This document shows, one piece after another, positions 55,775 to 64,000 of a stretch of DNA of 64,000 bases (its first letter is position 1; every line of letters begins with the position of its first letter). The notes under the pieces were generated by a model, which ran no database searches, was not told the origin of the DNA, and was given only the letters and a program-made list of their open reading frames with translations. This stretch comes from Pedobacter polysacchareus (lineage in GTDB: Bacteria > Bacteroidota > Bacteroidia > Sphingobacteriales > Sphingobacteriaceae), in NCBI RefSeq assembly GCF_019802255.1, contig NZ_JAHYSS010000004.1, positions 510,621 to 574,620 of the forward strand, given 5' to 3'. Position numbers and translations under genes: made by a program.

Positions 55775-57169
55775 TTGATGATGAAGAAAACCCCTCTTTA
55801 TTTGACGGGTATGTTGCTGATGCTATCGGGCGTCAGTGGGTATTCGCAACAGCATAAAGAACTTTCTCTTTCCCGCTTATGGGAATTGACAGCGGATCAT
55901 TATCCATCGCTTACTGAAAAGCAGGCGAGGATTGAGGAGTCCGAATATCGGAAAAAGGAATTGCGCAATGCGGCGATTCCACAAGTTCAACTACAACTAC
56001 AAAACTCATTGGGCACCTTTGAAGGTACTAATGGTGCCTTTTTCCCAGTTCCGGGTGTATTTAATGTGAGTGGAAATGGTGGGACTGGCCAGCCAGGATC
56101 TGGCAGCAATACGATGAACAGCTTTGGCTCTGTGTTGATGGACTGGAAAGTATCCCAGTTTGGAAAGCAGCAGAAGATGATCGAAGCTGCGGGATATGAA
56201 GTGCAGGAAGCACAGCATAATTTGGAGGCTTCGAAGCTAGCGCTTCGTGCTAAAACCACACGTCGTTATCTGGATTTACTGTACACCAGCTCGGGTAGAA
56301 CCTGGGCTGATAAAAATGCGCTTCGGGTAAGAGAGATTCTTGATTTATCCGTGAGTTTGGCTGAAGCGGGATTGAAACCTGGAGCAGACACTGCATTGGC
56401 AGCGGCGGCCTATCTACAAGCCCAGGCCCAGCAGGAAGATTGGAACGGAAAATATCAGGCCGGACAAGTGAATGTCAAGGAATTGGCACCCACACTGGTT
56501 GGGGAACAATTTGTTCCATTGCAGCAATATATGGGGAAACTCTTTGCCGTAGAAAATGCGGATTCTGTTGCCGCTAGTCATCCTTTCCTGCAAACATTAG
56601 ACAAACAGCTGAGGGGACAGCAGGTACAGCAGGAAGTGATAGGAAGAAAGCAATTGCCTTCTATTTCGCTGCTGGCAGGGTTTTCCGCCCGTGGTACCGG
56701 AATAAATTCCGATGGAACTGTGCAAAATAACTATGCTTCAGGATTCAATAACGGAGCACAGAATTATCTGGTTGGTGTGGGGTTGAGTTGGAACTTAACC
56801 GGCCTTTATACCGGCTCGGTGGAGAAGAAACGCGCCCAAAAGCAAGTTGATGCCGCCCAATCCAGGTATCAGCTGCAAAAACTTCAAATGAATACCAGCT
56901 TGCAGGCAATCTCTTCAAGGATACAGGCACAGCTGAAACAGGTGTCAAAAACCGAATCGGCAGTGCAGAAAACTACCGCGGCTTATGCGCTTTATTTGTC
57001 GAGGTATGAAGCCGGATTGATTAACCTGACAGATCTCCTGCAGATTCAATCTTTATTACAGCAGGTAGAGAAAAGCAATATTGAAGTTCATCAGGAGCTT
57101 TGGACCCAGTTAAATACCAAGGCAGAGCTGAGTGGCGACTACAGTTTTCTGTTTAACCAACTTAAATAA
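55775..57169 (+). CDS. TolC-family outer-membrane efflux protein
   Basis: A 464-residue exported protein (signal ending SGYSQ) of the outer membrane efflux family: two repeats of long coiled-coil helices (around 40-75 and 130-240; again 290-460), with YPSLTEKQARIEESEYRKKELRNAAIPQVQLQLQ in the first and RYEAGLINLTDLLQIQSLLQQ in the second. It would form the trimeric outer channel of the tripartite pump. The RND gene starts five bases after its stop. Confidence 0.93.
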   Translation: MMMKKTPLYLTGMLLMLSGVSGYSQQHKELSLSRLWELTADHYPSLTEKQARIEESEYRKKELRNAAIPQVQLQLQNSLGTFEGTNGAFFPVPGVFNVSGNGGTGQPGSGSNTMNSFGSVLMDWKVSQFGKQQKMIEAAGYEVQEAQHNLEASKLALRAKTTRRYLDLLYTSSGRTWADKNALRVREILDLSVSLAEAGLKPGADTALAAAAYLQAQAQQEDWNGKYQAGQVNVKELAPTLVGEQFVPLQQYMGKLFAVENADSVAASHPFLQTLDKQLRGQQVQQEVIGRKQLPSISLLAGFSARGTGINSDGTVQNNYASGFNNGAQNYLVGVGLSWNLTGLYTGSVEKKRAQKQVDAAQSRYQLQKLQMNTSLQAISSRIQAQLKQVSKTESAVQKTTAAYALYLSRYEAGLINLTDLLQIQSLLQQVEKSNIEVHQELWTQLNTKAELSGDYSFLFNQLK

Positions 57170-57174
57170 GAACT

Positions 57175-60100
57175 ATGAATATGATCAGGTTTGCGCTAAA
57201 AAAACCTTTAACAATAATGGTTGCCGTACTGGCGATCGCCTATTTTTCCTTTACCGCCATTAAGAATATCAATGTCGATATTTTTCCTAAAGTGGAGTTG
57301 CCGGTGATTTATATTGCCATGCCTTATGGTGGACTAACTCCTGCTTATATGGACGGCTTTATGGCCAATGAGTTTCAAAAGGTCCTCATTTTTGTATCAG
57401 GTGTAAAAGGAATTGACTTCAAAAGTGTACAGGGATTCACGTTGATGAAGCTCAGCTTTTACCCTGGTACTGATATGGCCCAGGCATCAGGAGAATTGGC
57501 CGCACAAGTGGCCAGGGCGATGGGGTTCCTACCTCCGGGTGCAGTGCCACCGCAGGTAGTCCGTTTTGATGGCAGTTCCCTGCCCATCGGACAATTGGTG
57601 TTTGAAAGTTCGCATCGCTCTATTACGGAATTGCAAAACCTCGCGTTGACTAAAATCCGGCCGATGTTTGTCACCATTCCAGGTGTTACCGCACCAGCAC
57701 CTTTTGGTGGAAATGCCCGTACAATGGTAGTCAAGGTAAATCCAGAACTCATGCTTTCTTACGGTTTATCCGCAGAAGAAGTCACAATGGCTATTGCCAA
57801 AAACAATTTTCCTGCACCTGCCGGAAACATCAGAATCGGGGATCAGAACCTGATGAGTCCAGCCAATACGATGGCTACCGGACCAGAAGAGTTTTTGAAT
57901 ATTCCAATTAGAACCGGTTCGGGAACCAATGTTTTCGTAAAAGATATTGCCAGTGTAGAGGATGCAGCAGATGTGACCACAGGATATGCCGTGATCAATG
58001 GCAAACGATCTGTTTACCTGCCGGTCATTAAAAAAGCAGATGCGTCCACACTTAAAGTCGTAGAAAACCTGAAGTCTTCCATTCCGAAATTGAAAGCAGC
58101 ATTGCCGGAAGATGTAGATGTGAAATATGTATTTGATCAGTCCCGTTATATTGAACGATCTTTAGAAAATCTGATTCATGAAGGGGTATTAGGGGCAATT
58201 TTAACTGGATTGATGGTATTTCTTTTCCTTGGAGATTCCAGGGGTGCCTTAATTGTGGTACTGACCATTCCAATCGCAATTCTTTCGGCGGTCATTATGC
58301 TCTATATGTTTGGGCAAACGATCAATGTGATGACACTGAGTGGGCTGGCCCTCGCCATAGGGATTCTGGTGGATGAGGCTACGGTAACCATAGAGAATAT
58401 TCACCAACATTTTGAAATGGAGAAGCCCAAACAAAGGGCCATTCTTGATGCTCTGTTAGAAATTTCTGTCCCTAAAATCCTGATTCTTTTCTGTATTCTG
58501 GCGGTTTTGATCCCCTCTTTCATGATGACTGGGATTCCAAAAGATATGTTTATGCCATTGTCGCTGGCCGTTGCTTTTGCTATGATTGCTTCTTTTATTG
58601 CTTCTCAGACTTTTGTGCCTATTCTGGCCAACTGGTTAATGAAGCCGGAGCTTTTTCAGCACCATAAAATCGCCCTCCATAGCAAGAAATTGACAAGGTT
58701 TGAAAAGTTTAAACGTCGTTACCTGATCTTGATCCGTGGAGGACAGCAGCGAATGGTTTTAGTGGTTGGTCTGTACGCATTATTGGTCTTGGTGATGATT
58801 GGTGTTTCCGGTAAACAGATAGGTACAGATATTATGCCTGCTAGTAATAGCGGAGATCTTCAGATTCGTATGCTGGCACCAGAAGGCAGCAGACTTGAAA
58901 TAACCGAAGATTACCTGGCAAAGATGACGAAGATCATCAAAGCCCAAATGCCAGAAGGTGCAGTAAAGATTAGCTCTGCTTATGTGGGTCTACAGCCTTC
59001 TGCCACTGCTATTAATCCGATTTTTCTTTTTACCAGTGCTTCACATGAAGCGGTATTACAGCTGTCTGTCGATCAAAAGATCTATACTGAGGCCATAGCA
59101 GGATTGAAAGAACAGATCAGGAATGAGCTGAACAAACAATTGCCTGAACTGCGGATCAGTTTCGAGCCGATGGAACTGGTGGAGAAAATTATGAGCCAGG
59201 GGGCGATGAATCCTGTGCAGATTAAGGTAGCTGCCGGACAAATAAAAGGAGCAGAGAAATATGCACTGAAGATGGAGAAAGAATTGAAAAATATCCCTTT
59301 TCTAAGGGATGTCCGAATTGCTGAACCGCTCAATTATCCAAGTGTACAGATTAATGTAAATCGGGAATTGGCCGCGCAATTTGGTCTGAGCATGGATGAT
59401 GTGAGTAAAGCGCTAACTATGGCTACCTCTTCTACCAGATTTACCAATAAGAATCTTTGGATAGATCCGAAGTCTGGATTGGTGTTTCAGGTACAGGTTC
59501 AGGTGCCGGAACCAGATATGGAATCTTTAGATAAGCTGCGTTCTTTGCCACTTAAAACCGGACAATCGCGCCCGGTATTGGAAGACGTAGCTACACTGGA
59601 GATGGTAAAATTACCAGCACAAGTGAACCGTCAGGGGCCAAACAGGTATGTGACCGTCCTGGCAAATATGCATGGTGCAGACCTAGGAGCTGCTTCTAAA
59701 GCAGTGGATGAGGTTTTAAAGAAGGTAGGTGAAGTGCCTAGAGGGGTAATCGTCAGCTCAGAAGGTTTGATGCCATTATTGGAGGAAACCTTATCGGGGT
59801 TACAAACCGGATTGGCGGTTGCGATTGTGGTGATTTTCCTGATGTTGACTGCCTATTATCAGTCTTTCGCTTTGTCGGGATTGATCCTTGCAGTAGTTCC
59901 TGCGGTAATTGGTGGAAGTTTACTGATGCTACTCGCTTGTGGAAGTACATTAAACCTACAATCCTATATGGGCATCATCATGTCGGTAGGCGTGTCCGTG
60001 TCTAATGCAGTGCTGATGATCAATCAGGCAGAAGTGAACCGGCTTAAACATGGAATGGCCGTGAAACAGGCGGCATTATTGGCTGCTTCTTCACGTTTAC

Positions 60101-60351
60101 GCCCGATCATTATGACTACAATGGCCATGATTGCCGGTATGGTGCCCATGGCCATTGGAATGGGAGAAGGTGGAGAACAAATTGCCCCATTGGGACAAGC
60201 GGTAATTGGTGGTTTAATTTTATCTACCATGACTGCCTTACTGGTCTTACCACAGCTATTTGTTCTGGTGATGAAAAATAAAACCACAGATAGCCTGAGC
60301 CTGGATCCTGATGACCCATTCAATAAAAACGTATTAAATTCTTCTTTATAA
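57175..60351 (+). CDS. RND-family efflux pump, inner-membrane subunit
   Basis: A 1058-residue pump of the AcrB/MexB fold. The first helix (LKKPLTIMVAVLAIAYFSF) is followed by the porter domain (VDIFPKVELPVIYIAMPYGGLTPAYMD), a helical bundle with the proton-relay motif GILVDEATVTIENI near residue 395, the second porter domain and a C-terminal bundle (ALSGLILAVVPAVIGGSLLMLLACG; MTTMAMIAGMVPMAIGMGEGGEQ). The cargo, drugs or other toxic compounds, cannot be named. It follows the TolC gene closely and precedes the adaptor gene by about 125 bases that contain a hairpin. Confidence 0.95.
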   Translation: MNMIRFALKKPLTIMVAVLAIAYFSFTAIKNINVDIFPKVELPVIYIAMPYGGLTPAYMDGFMANEFQKVLIFVSGVKGIDFKSVQGFTLMKLSFYPGTDMAQASGELAAQVARAMGFLPPGAVPPQVVRFDGSSLPIGQLVFESSHRSITELQNLALTKIRPMFVTIPGVTAPAPFGGNARTMVVKVNPELMLSYGLSAEEVTMAIAKNNFPAPAGNIRIGDQNLMSPANTMATGPEEFLNIPIRTGSGTNVFVKDIASVEDAADVTTGYAVINGKRSVYLPVIKKADASTLKVVENLKSSIPKLKAALPEDVDVKYVFDQSRYIERSLENLIHEGVLGAILTGLMVFLFLGDSRGALIVVLTIPIAILSAVIMLYMFGQTINVMTLSGLALAIGILVDEATVTIENIHQHFEMEKPKQRAILDALLEISVPKILILFCILAVLIPSFMMTGIPKDMFMPLSLAVAFAMIASFIASQTFVPILANWLMKPELFQHHKIALHSKKLTRFEKFKRRYLILIRGGQQRMVLVVGLYALLVLVMIGVSGKQIGTDIMPASNSGDLQIRMLAPEGSRLEITEDYLAKMTKIIKAQMPEGAVKISSAYVGLQPSATAINPIFLFTSASHEAVLQLSVDQKIYTEAIAGLKEQIRNELNKQLPELRISFEPMELVEKIMSQGAMNPVQIKVAAGQIKGAEKYALKMEKELKNIPFLRDVRIAEPLNYPSVQINVNRELAAQFGLSMDDVSKALTMATSSTRFTNKNLWIDPKSGLVFQVQVQVPEPDMESLDKLRSLPLKTGQSRPVLEDVATLEMVKLPAQVNRQGPNRYVTVLANMHGADLGAASKAVDEVLKKVGEVPRGVIVSSEGLMPLLEETLSGLQTGLAVAIVVIFLMLTAYYQSFALSGLILAVVPAVIGGSLLMLLACGSTLNLQSYMGIIMSVGVSVSNAVLMINQAEVNRLKHGMAVKQAALLAASSRLRPIIMTTMAMIAGMVPMAIGMGEGGEQIAPLGQAVIGGLILSTMTALLVLPQLFVLVMKNKTTDSLSLDPDDPFNKNVLNSSL

Positions 60352-60367
60352 TTCTCAAATAGGAAAT

Positions 60368-60444
60368 GATCATCAGCATGTCACTTACACCGCTTATAGT
60401 CATGAGCCTATCACTTACAAATAGTAAGGAATATGCTGATGATC
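60368..60444 (+). repeat. Inverted repeat between pump and adaptor genes, with an internal direct repeat
   Basis: GATCATCAGCAT (60368-60379) is exactly complementary to ATGCTGATGATC (60433-60444), enclosing 53 bases. The loop carries TCACTTACA twice (60381-60389 and 60411-60419). It lies in the only large gap of the operon, so it may set pump/adaptor expression ratios by RNA processing; no mobile element was recognised. Confidence 0.7.
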
Positions 60445-60477
60445 GCTTCATAACCGTTGACAAATAAATGTATTCCA

Positions 60478-61722
60478 ATGAAAAGTATTTTTCTGAAAAA
60501 CTATAATTATACCCTGTTACTGTTGATCCCTATGGTTTTAGCGGCATGTGCTTCCGGATCCTCAAAGCAGGAGAATGGGGGGAAGGCCGGCACTGAAAAA
60601 AATGTAGGCAGTTCTTCTGGGGAGGGCGATGGAAGTGGTAAAGACAAAATCGAGGACAGTGGCAAAACTGGTGAAAGCAGTAAAGCAGAGGGGACAAATC
60701 TTACAATTGCTGGAAAAGGTGATGCTGCAAAAGATGCCGAAAGCCAATTTGTAAAACCTGTTTTGGAACAGCCCATATACCAGCTTTCTTTACCTGGAGA
60801 ATTGAAACCTTATGAAGAGGTTTTGGTGTATCCAAAAGTGAAAGGCTTTGTGAAAAAGATATTTGTAGATCGAGGTACAAAAGTGAAAAAAGGGCAGTTG
60901 CTGGCAGTGCTGGAAGCTCCTGAAATCGCCCAGCGTTACCAATCTGCAAAATCTGATGAACGGAAATCTTATGAAGATTATTTGTACAGTCGCCAGAGTT
61001 TTGAGCGTCTAAAGAAGGCAGCCAGTAAATCCGGAGCAGTAGCAGCGATTGAGCTGGATAAGGCCTGGAGCAAGTTGAGAAGTGACAGTGCTGCGTATGC
61101 AGCCATAAAATCTAATACTCAGATCTCCAATCAATTGCAGCAGTATTTAAACCTCAGAGCTCCCTTTGATGGTACAGTAATGGACAAAAATGTGTCTGTT
61201 GGTGCATTGGTGGGTGAGAACAGTACAATTCCTTTGTTCTCCATTGTTCAAAACGACCGTCTGAGATTAACGGTGGCAATTCCAGAGAAACACAGTCGGG
61301 CGATTTCAAAAGATACGAAAGCTTCTTTCACAGTGAGCGCCTTGCCAGGCAAAGTATTTCATGCTTCATTGTCTAGAAATGCAGCTTTCCTACAGCAAAA
61401 GCTGCGGGCAGTAACGACTGAGTTTGATGTGGCTAATAAAGACGGACAACTGGGAGGTGGAGAGTATGCACAAGTGATTATGGACATGCGAAGACCGCAA
61501 CCTACTTTTTGGCTGCCAGCTTCGACGGTTGTGCAGGCACAATCAGGTGTGTTTATTGTGAAACTGGTAGATGAGGTAGTGAAGAGAGTTCCAGTCATGA
61601 TAGGTACACGTAAAGGGGCATTGCTGGAAGTATTCGGCGACTTAAATGTGAACGATCAGGTCTTCAGAAAGGGAACTGAAGAGTTAAAGGAAGGAGAGCA
61701 ACCTTTACCGTTTAAAGAATAA
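60478..61722 (+). CDS. RND efflux periplasmic adaptor lipoprotein with a low-complexity N-terminal linker
   Basis: A 414-residue membrane-fusion protein from the ATG at 60478 (the longer frame starts TTG). The lipobox VLAAC gives the lipid Cys at 24. Residues about 25-90 are a Gly/Ser/Lys/Glu-rich spacer unlike normal adaptors. The usual domains then follow: lipoyl-like LPGELKPYEEVLVYPKVKGFVKKIFVDRGTKVKKGQLLAVLEAPE, a short coiled coil, LNLRAPFDGTVMDKNVSVGALVG, beta-barrel and membrane-proximal parts. It links the pump to TolC. Last gene of the operon, before a strong hairpin. Confidence 0.92.
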   Translation: MKSIFLKNYNYTLLLLIPMVLAACASGSSKQENGGKAGTEKNVGSSSGEGDGSGKDKIEDSGKTGESSKAEGTNLTIAGKGDAAKDAESQFVKPVLEQPIYQLSLPGELKPYEEVLVYPKVKGFVKKIFVDRGTKVKKGQLLAVLEAPEIAQRYQSAKSDERKSYEDYLYSRQSFERLKKAASKSGAVAAIELDKAWSKLRSDSAAYAAIKSNTQISNQLQQYLNLRAPFDGTVMDKNVSVGALVGENSTIPLFSIVQNDRLRLTVAIPEKHSRAISKDTKASFTVSALPGKVFHASLSRNAAFLQQKLRAVTTEFDVANKDGQLGGGEYAQVIMDMRRPQPTFWLPASTVVQAQSGVFIVKLVDEVVKRVPVMIGTRKGALLEVFGDLNVNDQVFRKGTEELKEGEQPLPFKE

Positions 61723-61771
61723 AAACTATGCTTTCCTTTCAAAAATAACGAAGGCTAGAAAGCCACTATTA

Positions 61772-61803
61772 AATTAAATCGCGGGCTTCCCCGCGATTTA
61801 ATT
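61772..61803 (+). terminator. Terminator-like hairpin after the efflux operon
   Basis: A perfect 14-bp stem, AATTAAATCGCGGG (61772-61785) with its complement (61790-61803), and a CTTC loop. The T tract is weak, but the hairpin is stable and lies 50 bases after the adaptor stop codon. Confidence 0.75.
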
Positions 61804-61938
61804 GATAATCGCCGAAATTAGTTACACAGGATCTGTAATATATTATACATATCACAAAATATTTATTTTTTGAATACACTTTTTGTTATTTTTATGTTAG
61901 ATTCGTTTTGAACAACTAACCAAACTTCTAACCAAACT

Positions 61939-62523
61939 GTGATTGCTAACCATTCAACTCCGGACGATGGACTTATGCTGCGCCTTAAACAGGGTGATGA
62001 GCTCGCTTTTACAGAAATTTACAATTTGTATTGGGACAAACTCTATTATATTGCCCATAAGCTTTTAAAGGATCAGGAAGCAGCAGAGGGAATTGTTCAG
62101 GATGTTTTTCTGATGATCTGGAAAAAAAGAGCAGGGCTAAATATGGAATGTATTCCTTCTTACTTAGCAGCCATGACCCGTTATGCAGTATTCCGTTATC
62201 TTTCCAAAGAGAAAAAATCAAAACAACAGGAAAACATTGTTGGTCTTTTAACAGCCAATGCCACCTCAGAGATCGATATTGACCACAAGATACTTTTAGA
62301 GATCATCACCGAGCTGTCGAATAAACTACCCGAAAAATGCCGTCTGGTATTTCAATACAATAAATTGCAGGACCAATCGCTTGCCGAAGTTGCTGCTCAA
62401 TTGAACATCTCCCAAAAAACAGCAGAAGCTCACCTGACTAAAGCCTTACGGATTATCAGATCCAATGTAGGTGATGTACTTCATTTCCTTATCGTACTGT
62501 ATACGATCACCATGTTTTTTTAA
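61939..62523 (+). CDS. FecI-like ECF RNA polymerase sigma factor
   Basis: A 194-residue ECF sigma factor starting at GTG (61939). Sigma-2 region: DELAFTEIYNLYWDKLYYIAHKLLKDQEAAEGIVQDVFLMIWKKR. Sigma-4 region: ELSNKLPEKCRLVFQYNKLQDQSLAEVAAQLNISQKTAEAHLTKALRIIR. The protein ends in a hydrophobic stretch, LHFLIVLYTITMFF, common in Bacteroidota FecI-type factors. It would switch on the receptor gene at the window's end, held in check by the FecR protein encoded next, 251 bases downstream. Confidence 0.93.
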   Translation: MIANHSTPDDGLMLRLKQGDELAFTEIYNLYWDKLYYIAHKLLKDQEAAEGIVQDVFLMIWKKRAGLNMECIPSYLAAMTRYAVFRYLSKEKKSKQQENIVGLLTANATSEIDIDHKILLEIITELSNKLPEKCRLVFQYNKLQDQSLAEVAAQLNISQKTAEAHLTKALRIIRSNVGDVLHFLIVLYTITMFF

Positions 62524-62774
62524 GCATCTTATTATTCTGTGTTCTGTCGGAATAGCCCATTTAACCTTATTCCTAAAATCAGTCAATTATGATCTTAAGC
62601 ACCTTTCGATGCCTTAATTTGATAGACCTTGTCTTCATTTAGGAATCCTTTCCTTTTCATCTTTTTCCGCACACACACCAATTATTATCTCCTCTTAAAA
62701 ATATATTTTTTTTAGACTAAGGGTATCTTCCTTCCATCAGACTCTATAAGAGAAATGAGGGTTATTAAATTCAG

Positions 62775-63785
62775 ATGAATAGGAACGAACTGAAACGATT
62801 GGCACAAAAATATCTCGCTGGAGAAGCTAGTACCGAAGAGAAAGCGTTGCTGAATCAATGGTATGATGATGCTGCTGAGCAGGGCTGGCTGGAGAAAGTC
62901 GAGACCAAAACACCGGAAAGCGAAGGAGAAGTGAAACAAAGACTTTTTGAGGACCTGAAAAGCAAAGGATTCCTGAACAAGGAGCCTTTGGAAACTCCGG
63001 TTAAAAAACAGCTGACACTTCGTAGCCTGATTTTCAGAATAACTTCAGCGGCTGCAGTATTGGCCTTGGTATTTTTTGGCTGGCAGTTGGGCACAGATCA
63101 GTTTATTCAGGCAGACAAGAAAATGGTGAATGTTCCGGAGAAGAAAATCATGGAGATTCTTTTACCTGATGGTTCCAAAGTATGGCTGAGTTCCGGTTCT
63201 GTATTCAAATACCCGAAAAAATTCAATAAGGAGAACCGTACGGTAGAGCTGGTAGATGGACGTGCGTTTTTTGAAGTAAAACATAAAAGCGGTCAGCCCT
63301 TTATCGTGAAAACAAACAGCCTGAATGTAGTAGTACTTGGTACCTCATTTGATGTTCGCGCTTATAAAAAAGAAGGCAGCACCAAAGTAAGTGTGGTGAC
63401 AGGTAAGGTAGGCGTCACCATGGCTGGAACGGAGAAAAAGCCGGCCATTATGTTGCTGCCAAAGCAACAGGTGGTATTGAGTGAGATTAAAAACAACCTG
63501 ATTAAAGCCAAAGCACCGGAAATCGCAGTAAATGCCTGGTGCAGGAGTAAGCTGGTATTTGAGCAGGAAACTTTAGGAAATGTCTTTTCTGTCCTGGAAA
63601 AGAAATATAACGTTAAAATCAACGCAGAAGACAAATCACTGCTAGATGAAAAGATCTCGATCACCCTTGGAGATCAGCATTTATCCGTGATCATGGATAT
63701 TTTAGGCTTTACTAAACATTTTAAATATAAAATCGCCGATGACAGTATAACGATTAAGAGCGCCTCCTCCTTAGTAGCTAAGTAA
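62775..63785 (+). CDS. FecR-family anti-sigma factor
   Basis: A 336-residue transmembrane anti-sigma factor. The cytoplasmic part starts NRNELKRLAQKYLAGEASTEEKALLNQWYDD; one membrane segment lies near residues 77-95 (RITSAAAVLALVFFGWQLG); the FecR domain (about 118-220) contains ILLPDGSKVWLSSGSVFKYPKKF and VVVLGTSFDVRAYKKE; the C-terminal domain (about 250-330; LVFEQETLGNVFSVLEKKYNVKI) resembles DUF4974/STN. It senses a substrate-loaded TonB receptor and frees the sigma factor. Confidence 0.95.
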   Translation: MNRNELKRLAQKYLAGEASTEEKALLNQWYDDAAEQGWLEKVETKTPESEGEVKQRLFEDLKSKGFLNKEPLETPVKKQLTLRSLIFRITSAAAVLALVFFGWQLGTDQFIQADKKMVNVPEKKIMEILLPDGSKVWLSSGSVFKYPKKFNKENRTVELVDGRAFFEVKHKSGQPFIVKTNSLNVVVLGTSFDVRAYKKEGSTKVSVVTGKVGVTMAGTEKKPAIMLLPKQQVVLSEIKNNLIKAKAPEIAVNAWCRSKLVFEQETLGNVFSVLEKKYNVKINAEDKSLLDEKISITLGDQHLSVIMDILGFTKHFKYKIADDSITIKSASSLVAK

Positions 63786-63789
63786 GGAA

Positions 63790-63812
63790 CCGGGGACAAA
63801 AGATGCCCCCGG
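63790..63812. repeat. Short hairpin between fecR and the SusC-like gene
   Basis: CCGGGG (63790-63795) pairs with CCCCGG (63807-63812) around an 11-base loop, just after the fecR stop codon. An A tract, not a T tract, follows on the plus strand, so it is not a plus-strand terminator; it may stabilise or process the message. Confidence 0.4.
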
Positions 63813-63889
63813 AAAAAGATTAGCCACTGTGTACATGCTTGAGACCCATAGACAGTAGGCTTCAGTTTAAAAATTAAACCAAAACAAAT

Positions 63890-64000
63890 ATGATGAATTT
63901 TTACGGCAAATTCTTGCCTATATTCCGAAAATGCATGCGCATTTCTACAATTATTATTGGCATACAAGTGTGTTTTAGCACACTACTGATGGCGAACCAC
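63890..64000 (+). CDS. Start of a SusC-like TonB-dependent receptor (truncated by the window end)
   Basis: An open frame from ATG 63890 to the last base: 37 codons. It begins MMNFYGKFLPIFRKCMRISTIIIGIQVCF, a basic stretch followed by a hydrophobic signal segment, as in the long leader of FecR-controlled SusC receptors in this phylum. No plug or barrel is visible, so the receptor call rests on position after fecI-fecR and the leader type. Confidence 0.65.
   Translation, partial: MMNFYGKFLPIFRKCMRISTIIIGIQVCFSTLLMANH

Noticed and set aside
60368..60444. A REP or insertion element between pump and adaptor
   Set aside because: No transposase or target duplication; a single copy in the window, so only a hairpin is claimed.

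Overview
The window looks like a chromosomal segment of a Bacteroidota bacterium of the Sphingobacteriaceae, most like Pedobacter. This rests on a SusC/SusD glycan locus, a FecI/FecR pair ahead of a SusC-like start, promoters of the TTTG-N19-TAnnTTTG type, moderate-to-low GC and gene content; no database search was possible. It begins inside nrdA and ends inside a SusC-type receptor gene.

Layout. 1-4.1 kb: the end of ribonucleotide reductase, a remarkable non-coding stretch packed with DnaA-box-like 9-mers (760-1100), a small Cys-rich protein, the agmatine-to-putrescine pair aguB-aguA, and fabG. 4.1-15 kb: mostly housekeeping (membrane VWA-like protein, TRIC-type channel, FtsB/DivIC-like protein, enolase, aquaporin, ABC exporter, carA, panB, pseudouridine synthase). 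15-26 kb, minus strand: a polysaccharide utilisation locus (SusC, SusD, GH3, GH30), suited to a beta-glucan, preceded by a membrane protein that fuses a 7TMR-DISM sensor to an IS1595-transposase-like zinc ribbon and helix-turn-helix. Two near-identical 19-bp sites lie between that gene and susC. I consider this the best candidate for an undescribed regulatory system.

26-35 kb: alkA and an Ada-like methyltransferase/AraC protein tail to tail, a MarR regulator, two unrecognised envelope proteins, an Rrf2 regulator and an NAD(P)-binding protein that share an operator-like palindrome, an HPP membrane protein, and a ThuA-like protein. 35-44 kb: a short SSB, a TonB-dependent receptor whose end lies in a perfect 45-bp tandem repeat, dnaX, two tandem paralogous outer-membrane-type proteins, and the rpsF-rpsR-rplI operon. 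44-50 kb: mtgA, an isoaspartyl peptidase, small conserved proteins, and a minus-strand group of two Fe-S redox proteins and a metallo-beta-lactamase-fold hydrolase.

50-64 kb: two identical tRNA-Phe genes duplicated with promoter and terminator, a LacI regulator, a luciferase-like monooxygenase, an FMN reductase, a DsrE-like secreted protein, a four-gene RND efflux operon (small membrane protein, TolC, pump, adaptor), and a FecI sigma / FecR anti-sigma pair leading into the truncated SusC-like gene.

Start codons were re-chosen wherever the longest frame used TTG/GTG or ran into the upstream gene; these choices are stated per gene.
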